DNA from: Guadua angustifolia
Taxonomy: Eukaryota; Streptophyta; Magnoliopsida; Poales; Poaceae
Length of the DNA stretch: 64,000 bases
Assembly (NCBI GenBank): GCA_036346375.1
Contig: JAYEVE010001199.1
Span: 186,001-250,000, forward strand
Direction: 5' to 3'
Each line of letters starts with the position of its first letter. The first letter of the stretch is position 1. The notes beneath the pieces were generated by a model. The model saw only the letters and a program-made list of their open reading frames with translations, was not told the DNA's origin and did no database searches. The position numbers and the translations under genes were made by a program. Positions 56,839 through 64,000 of this stretch are shown one piece after another.

Positions 56839-57192
56839 ATGGACCGGAATGATCGTCACTGCCTCCTCACAAAGGTTGGCTTCGGTGCGCTAACCTGCAA
56901 CTCCCTTCTGGCCATCTACAGATCGCAGGGTGACCCCGGCTCAGTGGCGTTCGTGGTCATCGCCTACGCGGCGTTGCTGCTGCTATTCCATTTCCTGCGC
57001 AAGTTCGAGCGTGCACGCCCGGAGGACAGGGGCAAGCTGAAGGCTGTAATTTGGGTGCTCTCCACGCTGCTCAGTACAATGTTCGCGTCGAGGGTGGCGC
57101 CGCTCATGCCGTCGTTCGTCGCTGCCATGGTCTGGCTTATGGCCGCCGCGACAGCCATTGGTGGATACTGGGCTTTCTTTGTTAATCCCTAA
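56839..57192 (+). CDS. Small four-TM protein, DUF6490-like (copy E)
   Basis: This intact single-exon gene encodes 117 residues and is the inverted duplicate of copy A. Hydrophobic segments are at about 10-27, 36-53, 68-86 and 92-114. The loop RKFERARPEDRGKLK lies between segments two and three. The AIYRSQGDPGS motif follows segment one, and the end is GGYWAFFVNP. The eight residue differences from copy A are D4N, A16G, K28R, L36V, F41I, T59A, V67L and L81M (A to E), nearly all conservative. TATA box, leader and downstream flank are conserved too. It has two small residues in most helices and no catalytic motif, so a structural or regulatory membrane role is more likely than an enzyme. Confidence 0.9.
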   Translation: MDRNDRHCLLTKVGFGALTCNSLLAIYRSQGDPGSVAFVVIAYAALLLLFHFLRKFERARPEDRGKLKAVIWVLSTLLSTMFASRVAPLMPSFVAAMVWLMAAATAIGGYWAFFVNP

Positions 57193-57517
57193 GTTGGATA
57201 GCAGGTTTACAGAATCCGCAAGGGCTTTGTTTGCATATACAGGGAAACTAATCCCTATATATCTAAACAAGCCCAAGTGGCTATTACTATCTGTTTTTCC
57301 TACTTAATTTCCGAGGTAGGAGTAATTTCATCGAGTTGTATTTGGTTCGATAAAGGACAGTTTAGACTTTCGTTTATTTCCCCACCCCTGTACATGTACT
57401 AATATTAGTATATTGTATATATAACAGTATAATATGTATAGTTAGTAGTACCTAGGAAACAAAGTTTGATATGAATAATTTTTTTGATGCACCTTGAGTG
57501 TTTATTGGTAACACTTG

Positions 57518-57521
<4 letters not shown>

Positions 57522-57553
<32 letters not shown>

Positions 57554-57560
57554 TGTATAT
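57522..57560. repeat. TATG microsatellite
   Basis: About nine copies of GTAT/TATG lie downstream of copy E, in sequence absent from the left arm. Confidence 0.95.
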
Positions 57561-57577
57561 CACAACTTGAAGCCTCT

Positions 57578-57930
57578 TTTCTACTCCCGGGAGTAATTAC
57601 TCCCTATGCCGTATTTCACAACGTATGGGGTATCTCGTGTGATAGAGGGTATATACACGTACTATACGAGTATATAAGATCATCTAGGTGGTATATACAT
57701 TTTTGGAGGTGGTATGTATATTTTTAGACATACTCCTTTTTATATCTTGATATCTGAAGGTATTTGCAAAATACGCTAAAATCATGGACTCTCTTGCATT
57801 TTTTTCATGTGGCTCACATTGGAGTATCTTATAATTAGTGTATGAGTATACCTAAAGTGATAAAGGAGTATTTCAAGTTCGTTTAGGTAGTATTTCAGAG
57901 ATGGGAGTAACTACACCCGGGAGTAAAAGA
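57578..57930. mobile_element. MITE with CTCCCGGGAG ends, copy 1
   Basis: The ends are CTACTCCCGGGAGTAATTAC and, at the right, ACTACACCCGGGAGTAAAAG. The interior matches 61540-61885 closely (TATAAGATCATCT, GGTATTTGCAAA, TATCTTATAATTAGTGTA). It belongs to the sequence inserted only in the right duplication arm. Confidence 0.75.
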
Positions 57931-59295
57931 TATTTTTCATATATATATATACCCATTTTAAATCTCGTTCCGGACCGCTGAAATCTTAGAACCGCCACTG
58001 ATGAAGCGGATTTGGTCACCGTGCCCCTGTCTCCTTCTTCGCTTTCTATATGATCTATGTAGTATAGACTTCTATTTGAAGCTTATCCTTTTCTATTCTT
58101 CCACGGTATCGCATCTGTCAAATTAAATGGTCAAGTCCACCAAGTGATTGAACAATAGATAAGGATCACACATATTCCCTAAAGACACAAGCTTAAGGGG
58201 AAAAAAATCTTCTAGAGTTTGCTATATGCACTTCATAATTCAAGGGAACAGTACTACTAACAACAGCAATACTGATTAATAATGAGTGATATCGAATTTA
58301 TCACATATATAGGTACAGAATTGCTATATATCTATGATTATTTTTATACAAGTCATTTGAATTTCCGACCTAGTGATCTGCTTGGAGATTTGTGCTCCAA
58401 GGCGTTGTCTTCCTCGTCTCCGACAAGTGCCATTGAACATCCCTACGACGAGTGCACGCTCCACCCAATGCCTCCCTTCTTTTCCTTATAAGATGCGCCG
58501 CCACCGGTTATTTTCCTCATATTAAGGAGATGTGCCCCCACCCATCACCTCATGATCGTCGGAGGTGGAGCCACCGACGATGGGGAAGACCTACAACAGG
58601 GCAAAAGGAAGCGGTGGAGGAGAGGAGGAGTCGATGGTGATCAGAGAAGGAGGGGCTCGCGAGAGGCGCATTGGTGTCGAGGCGATAAGGCGACAGTTTA
58701 TCAAGAGGTGGAGCAGCAATCCACGGGTGGTTGGAAGGAGACGGCTAGGGTTACGTTGATATTTAAGTGGTAGGGTGGCCAGCTGAATCGTTGGATGTGT
58801 TTCCACGGCCCAAAATTTGAATGATTTTTTTATCACACAATAATTTACATGATGGATATGGGTGCTGCTATTCCACGCTCATGCGCTAGCAAGGGAGCTA
58901 GCGCACGCTTCCTCTAGTCACGAATGAGCATCCACCGATGAGCTTTCAAGAAGGGGGTAGGGATTTCAATAGAGGGGGTGGGGATTGCAACCGATGAATC
59001 TTTCAAATTTTAACAGAAGAATCAACAACTTTCAACTAACGAAGTTTTCAAATTTTAATTCAAGAATTAACAACTTTCAACTGACGAAGCTTTGAATTTT
59101 AACTCGAGAATCAATAACTTTCAACTGATGAAGCTTTCAATTCAACTCGAAATCCAACGCCTTTTAACATCAGGAACTTTCAATCCAGATTCAAAGATTT
59201 CAAATTTGGGACTTGGAATTGAGATTAAAAACTTTTCCAACAAGGATTAAGCAATTTTTATTTAATAGCGTTATCCATAGTAGCTGTCGAAATAA

Positions 59296-59562
59296 GGGTC
59301 TGTTTGAGAAGTTGTAGTTTTTTTAAAAAAATTTTTTGTTTTCTAGGATATAAACCTACTGTAGCATTTTATAAGAAGCCATTTGACAAACAACTAATTT
59401 TTCTTAGCAACAAGATGTAAAAGCAGATTCTATCTAACTTTTAGCTTTTACTAGTTATATACGACTTCTAGTTTATACAAAAGCTACTTAAAAATTAAGC
59501 TGTTTGGAGGCATATTGGCTTTTCAAAAGCTGGAGCTATTATTAAGCTCTCCAAACAGGACC
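59296..59562. mobile_element. Tourist-like MITE specific to the right arm
   Basis: The 267-bp element starts GGGTCTGTTTGAGAAG and ends CTCTCCAAACAGGACC, flanked by TAA (59293-59295) and TTA (59563-59565). The left arm lacks it at 6640-6655. Inner AAAAGCT/AGCTTTT repeats and AATTTTTCTTAGCAA are shared with the remnant at 10926-11130. Confidence 0.8.
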
Positions 59563-60065
59563 TTAGACTTGGTCAATTAACCTCTATATGGATCCCTTGA
59601 TCTGGGGGAATATACACCGTCATGATCATCGACCACCCCCAATAGAAGATGTCTACTATCAGTCCAGATACATAGGCCTAAACTTCTGACAGGAGATAAT
59701 TGTACCGTAACTAACTACGCAAGGTAGATAAGGAAAATGTATGCCCTTACACCACGGACAATAACAACATAATAATGTCATAACAACCATGTCAGAAGAA
59801 CATCTCACTGATAACAACCGCTTGACAGATGCAGATGGCTGACACCAATAAGGTATCTCTCTGTAGGAGCCAATTGCCAACGCTATTTAAGGAGTGCACC
59901 AGACAATAGAAAAACAAGAGAGATCACAAAACATTTACTGTAAAGTAATCTTAGACATTTCTCATTGTGATTAAATAGAAGAACAGAGGAGTAGGGTTGT
60001 TACTATCTCTCAAGATGGCTTGAATTTGTCTAAACCTGACTCCTCTGTGTGATCTTGTGTGTTGA

Positions 60066-60530
60066 GTATCCGACGATTGTTCCACAAGATTGATAGTAAT
60101 TCGTTGACATTTTCATTTGGGGTTAGACCAATTGAGGTGTACCAAGAGGGGAGTGAATTGGTGCAAACTAATACCTAAACCTAATTTTTTTATGCTTTTA
60201 TTAATTCTGAAAATTAATAAAATAAAGATCAAACTGAAAGAATGAATCTAAAATAATTAATGTAAGAACATGAGAGAAAACTAGATTAAACATGCATACT
60301 AGAGAGCAACTGTACGCAAACAATAATTAGTAGATCAGGATCCATACACTGATTTATTCCTCAAACTAGGAATCTAGAATACGTGCAAGGATCCCTTTAC
60401 ATGAAAACATAACCATCAAATAATCTCTCAAAAAAAAATTCAGTTTTTCTTCTCTTTTTTCCTCTGCTCTTTTCTTCTATTTCTTCCCCCTCTTCTGTAT
60501 TCTTTGCTCTCTTGCTTTTCTTGCTTTGTA
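60066..60530. other. Intergenic, no gene recognised
   Basis: AT-rich sequence with a T/C-rich end (60430-60520). No domain-bearing frame. Confidence 0.3.
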
Positions 60531-60532
60531 CC

Positions 60533-60735
60533 TAGGGGTGAAAAAAAACTCAAAACTCACGAGCTAAACGAGTATTCAAAAACTCGACTCGATTCGGCTC
60601 AAACTCGTTCCTTAACAAGTCAAGCCGAGTTAAGATTTGAACTCGTTATCTTAACGAGTTTAACGAGCGAATTAGCGAGTAACTCATTTAACTCGTTTTG
60701 GCTCAAAAAAAACTCAACCACAAGCCACCAGTGAC
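60533..60735. mobile_element. hAT-like MITE end with AACGAG repeats
   Basis: The text TAGGGGTGAAAAAAAACTC begins a hAT-like terminus, followed by ACGAG/CTCGT repeats. Similar repeats at 63060-63195 read outward in the other direction, but no matching terminus or 8-bp duplication of TTTGTACC was found there. The element boundary on the right is therefore unknown. Confidence 0.5.
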
Positions 60736-60739
60736 AAAC

Positions 60740-61500
60740 CCAACCCAACTGCCCAAGCCCCTTCGGACTCCAATACTCTCCACTCTCCAGTTCTCCACCT
60801 GAGTACCCCCTTGCTCGCACCGCCACCCGAGCACCCAATGGGTCCCGATCCCGACCACCCCCTCACTAGCACCGTCGTCTCCCCTCCTCCTTGCTCGTGT
60901 CGCCACTGTCCTCCCCTTCTCCCACTGCCGCCTTCCCTCCCCTTATCTCCCACCGCCGCCTTCCCTCCCCCTGTCTCCCACTGCTGCCGTCCTCCCCTTC
61001 TCCCGCCGTTGCCTCCCCTCCCCTTCCCCTTGCTCCTGTCGACTGTCGCTGCCTCCCCTCCCCGCATCTGCATAGATCTAGCCCACCTAGGGTTTAGGTG
61101 CACTACACAGGAGAGGAATGCAGCGACCGGCGGCACACTGAGCCTCTGCTTTGGCCATCGTCTTCGTCCCCTTCAACACCGCTCCGGCCTTGCTCTGCCT
61201 GTGCTCCTACGGCCTCCATGCAATGGAAAAGTAACAAAGTATGGAATCAAAGAACAAGGCAATGAGGCTAAGGTAGTCTTGTGGCTCTGATTTTGCTTCA
61301 CGCTCCACATTGACAGTGGCAGCAAACCGTGCAAAGCCTCCACGATCCGATCCAGTACTGCTTCTCCTTGCTCCCTCATCTACCCCAACATCGGTTAGTG
61401 GCTCTTATCTCAATTAGCACTTTTCCAATTTTACCAGAGACACTTCAAGATAACCTTAACTTAGAATACTAGATTGCTAGAATCATGATTGATTGTTTGT
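60740..61500. other. Pyrimidine-rich segment, no gene recognised
   Basis: 60780-61080 is dominated by CCCTCC/CCGCC runs on the plus strand. The proline-rich frame there and the glycine/arginine-rich frame on the other strand are composition artefacts. 61080-61430 gives no domain. Confidence 0.35.
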
Positions 61501-61508
61501 TAATATTT

Positions 61509-61541
61509 CCAAGATATATATATATATATATATATATATAG
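61509..61541. repeat. TA microsatellite
   Basis: About sixteen TA repeats stand immediately left of the second CTCCCGGGAG-family MITE. Confidence 0.95.
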
Positions 61542-61885
61542 TAATTACTCCCTATGCCGTATCTCACAACGTATGAGGTATCTCGTGCGATGGAGGGTAT
61601 GTACGCGTAGTATATGAGTATATAAGATCATCTTGGTGGTATTTACATTTTTTTAGAGGTGGTATGCGTATTTTTTTTACATACTCTTTTTTATGCGCGT
61701 ATATGAAGGTATTTGCAAATACGCTAAAAATCATGGACTCCCTTACAATTTTTTCATACGGCTCACATTGAAGTATCTTATAATTAGTGTAAGAGTGTAC
61801 CCAAAGTGATAAAGGAGTATTTCAAGTTCGTTTAGGTGGTATTTCAGAGGTGGGAGTAATTACTCCCGGGAGTAAAAGATATTTT
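61540..61885. mobile_element. MITE with CTCCCGGGAG end, copy 2
   Basis: It matches 57585-57930 throughout but has lost the outer left end (it begins AGTAATTACTCCC). The right end reads ATTACTCCCGGGAGTAAAAG, then a TA-rich run. Confidence 0.75.
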
Positions 61886-62322
61886 TCCTATATATATGTA
61901 TATATATATATATATTGAAACATTGTACAATTATTTCCATGATAGAAGGTAACAAAAATTATTAGAAACTCTCTTGTGCCGGACACCCAAAACAGCAACA
62001 ACACCTAAGAAGTTTAACTTGACATGTCATTAGTGCGCAATGGAGAATCTCACTCGGAATTAGAGGCATTATTCTTTATGTCTGATTTATCTATCTAGTT
62101 TTATTGACAGAGCACTGGGGTTGCCATTTCAATACCTTGATACCTTCTACATTTTAAGCATAGCAAAGCTTAATAGCCTTTGGATGTAATGCTGGAAAGA
62201 GCTCAAATGGCTAAAAGACTACAGCTTAGAGAAATGTGATCAATAAAATTGCAAATTAGGTCCTGTAAACAAAAATGGCTTAAGCCTCTCGATTTCATGT
62301 TTCACTAAGCTGTATCACATAC
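61886..62322. other. Intergenic, no gene recognised
   Basis: AT-rich; no frame of interest and no paired ends. Confidence 0.3.
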
Positions 62323-62897
62323 TAGGGGTGGGCAAATAAACCGGAAACCGAAAACCGAAAACCGAAACCGTTAAAACCGGAACCGAAGCCGAAAAAACCG
62401 AAACCGAATTATTCGGTTGTTGATTCGGTTAGTTGTATGAAATAACCGAACTTTTTCCGGTTAATTCGGTTTTAACCCTCGGTTAACCGAATTAACCGAA
62501 CTTTTGTAAAGAGACCCACCAAATCGGAGACATATTGAAAACTCCTCGTCATTTACTATCGCCATAGACGATGAGGCTCCTTCCTCAACGCTGAAACCAT
62601 AATTGCATAAGGAGCATTTCGTTATGAAACAAACAAGCTGGGTTGTCCTTAAATTAAGGTGTCAAAAGAGAAGGCTACAAGCGGTGGCTACGAGCAATAA
62701 AGTTCTTGGCAACACGCCATCATCAATGCAAGTTCGGTTAATTCGGTTAAAACCGAAACCGAAACGAACTATCGGTTAACCGAATTGTCGGTTACGAAAT
62801 TTTAAACACAATTCGGTTTCAATTTTGAAATAACCGAATTTTCAAATAAACCAAAACCGAAACCGATTTTTTCGGTTAAACCGAACGCCCAGGCCTA
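62323..62897. mobile_element. hAT-like MITE, copy 2, TSD TCACATAC
   Basis: The 575-bp sister of 15200-15772 starts TAGGGGTGGGCAAATAAACC and ends ...CGCCCAGGCCTA, with exact 8-bp duplications TCACATAC at 62315-62322 and 62898-62905. Differences from copy 1 are concentrated at CNG-type trinucleotides (see findings). Confidence 0.95.
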
Positions 62898-62905
62898 TCA
62901 CATAC

Positions 62906-63564
62906 TAGCCGGAGAAAATTTTACAAGATCACCTCCAACCGGACATGATGATAAGCACTACAGATGGGAACACAAATACACTACAGGCAAGCATGTTGCC
63001 AAATTCTAAGTGCTAACCAATTAATCTACCACCATATTTACCTAATGAGTCCAAACAAGCATGCTCTAGTGCTTATATTTGTAATGAGCTTAACGAGCTA
63101 ACTCGAGTTTTTAACGAGTCAAATCAAGCTAAGATTTAAACTCGTTAAAATAATAAATCTTGATGAGTTAAAGGAGTCGAGTACAACCGTGTTGGCTCGT
63201 TATCCACCTACGCTGCCGTTAGAAATGCAAGCTTACCCCAGTTTCTTTGCTTTGCGCAGCTGCCGCAACGACTTGCCCTGTGCCGCACGTCACAGATCGC
63301 GCTTCATTTCTCCCGCCGCCGCACGGAGCGTCTTCGCCGCAGCCGGACCTTTTTTTTCGTTTCACACGCGGCAGCCGCACCTTTTTTTTTCGTTTCACAC
63401 GCTGCAGCCGCCGCTCTTCCTTTTTCTGCGGTCAGTCTTTTTCAGCCGCCGGCAGCCAGTATACTCCTCTAAATTCTAATTTTTTATCTCTAATAAATAC
63501 ATATATACATATCTACCTAGCCTAATAACACATAGTCTAATACATACACACAGTCCAAGATTCA
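62906..63564. other. Intergenic, no gene recognised
   Basis: 63060-63195 carries ACGAG/CTCGT repeats related to 60533-60735. 63200-63450 is GC-rich with CGCCGC and repeated 'TTTTTTTCGTTTCACACG', about 30 bp apart, twice. No domain is seen in the frames there. Confidence 0.3.
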
Positions 63565-63569
63565 CACAC

Positions 63570-63889
63570 TGTTACGGTTTAGATCAGCGGGATGACGGGC
63601 GAGCTATATCGGACGGTAGCGAGCCTCGCAAGGGAGCACCGACAATTAGCTGATGGTGAATAGTAATTACGATACTTGATCAGGGCTGAGTTAATGTAAC
63701 TTAGTTGCAGTAATTGGGGGTGAAAGGCGTGAGTATATAAACGACTGTAAGGGTGAAAAACAGAGGATATGGAATGATCAGAATGCTTTCATCTTCTTAT
63801 TCTCCTACCTTTCCCCTTTTCCTTGCCGCAACATGCTCTTATGCCGATCTCACGCACTGAACTTGATTCGGCTGCCAAGGGATATAACA
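63570..63889 (+). mobile_element. Solo LTR, probably Ty1/copia type, TSD CACAC
   Basis: The 320-bp sequence begins TGTTACGGTTTAGATC and ends GGGATATAACA, so it has the TG...CA form with short inverted TGTTA/TAACA ends. CACAC stands at 63565-63569 and 63890-63894. A TATA box (GTATATAAACG, about 63733) and a downstream transcript-start-like region (CAGAATGCTTTCATC) fit U3-R-U5 order. No primer-binding site or coding region follows, so it is a solo LTR. The duplication lies in CA-rich DNA, which weakens it slightly. Confidence 0.8.
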
Positions 63890-63894
63890 CACAC

Positions 63895-64000
63895 ATGCAC
63901 ACACACGGTCCACCTGCCGCTTTCGCGTGGCTCACTCGCTCACACGGCCCACTGACTGCTACACTGTGCCATTCATTTATGTAGACCTCTACGTGTCCTA
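63895..64000. other. Right edge, no feature
   Basis: Short stretch with CA repeats; nothing recognised. Confidence 0.4.

Larger units (their letters stand above)
56690..60065. repeat. Right arm of inverted segmental duplication
   Basis: Collinear, in reverse, with 6195-10925 (described there). Arm-specific insertions are at about 57388-57990 (with a MITE and a microsatellite) and 59296-59562 (a MITE). The arm begins near GTGGATCCAACCAAGCTT, corresponding to AAGCTTGGTGGGATCCAC at 10907-10924. Confidence 0.9.

Noticed and set aside
60811..61290. 159-codon proline-rich frame
   Set aside because: It follows a CCCTCC/CCGCC-rich stretch, the opposite strand is equally open, and no conserved segment is visible.
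60533..63200. One large hAT-like element between the two ACGAG-repeat blocks
   Set aside because: The right block lacks a matching CACCCCTA terminus, and the 8-bp duplication TTTGTACC is not found there.
1..64000. CRISPR arrays, rRNA genes, bacterial or organellar inserts
   Set aside because: No spaced direct repeats of CRISPR type, no rRNA segments and no plastid or mitochondrial genes were recognised.

Overview
This window is nuclear DNA from a grass (Poaceae). It carries grass-type transposon ends (CACTACTACAAAA for CACTA, TAGGGGTG for hAT-like MITEs, TAA-flanked Tourist-like MITEs), a tRNA-derived SINE, an L1-type LINE, retained GT...AG introns in gene fragments, and GC-rich coding islands in AT-rich DNA. 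I cannot name the genus. No rRNA, CRISPR array or prokaryotic operon is visible. Most listed open frames are chance frames or pieces of decayed transposons.

The only intact genes I can support are five small single-exon genes of one family. They encode 117-121 residue proteins with four hydrophobic segments, of the plant type I believe Pfam calls DUF6490 (number from memory). They lie at 10394-10747 (-), 34107-34463 (-), 38769-39134 (+), 44964-45317 (+) and 56839-57192 (+). At least three relics exist: a frameshifted half gene at 4126-4313 (-), an upstream region without a gene at 15840-16330, and an upstream region plus first codons at 36720-37000. The window is therefore a dispersed cluster of this family, split apart by transposons.

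Layout. 0-6.2 kb: repeats, including a 189-bp tandem array, GTCGCC/GGCGAC palindromes, a DUF6490 half gene and a SINE with a 16-bp target duplication. 6.2-10.9 kb: left arm of an inverted segmental duplication whose right arm is 56.7-60.07 kb. Each arm holds one near-identical DUF6490 gene, and each has insertions the other lacks. 11.3-15 kb: a locally duplicated unit, one copy hit by a LINE, the other by a large AT-rich insert. 15.2-16.3 kb: hAT-like MITE and promoter relic. 16.4-33.4 kb: a possible Helitron that carries a U-box/ARM E3 ligase fragment and is itself split by a 13-kb CACTA element (17106-30175) with decayed Tnp2, Ptta/En-Spm and Ulp1-like genes. 34-45.9 kb: three DUF6490 genes among copies of an AT-rich repeat. 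46-51.1 kb: MITEs, another repeat copy and a long foldback. 51.4-55.7 kb: a second CACTA element carrying exons of an INO80-type remodeller, an unidentified gene and a KIN-7 kinesin. 60.5-64 kb: MITEs and a solo LTR.

The strongest results come from exact structural evidence: target-site duplications, paired ends, and paralogous empty sites inside this same window. They give a relative order for many insertions. I see no pathway linking the genes. The shared biology is expansion of one small membrane-protein family beside active DNA transposons, two of which carry host exons.
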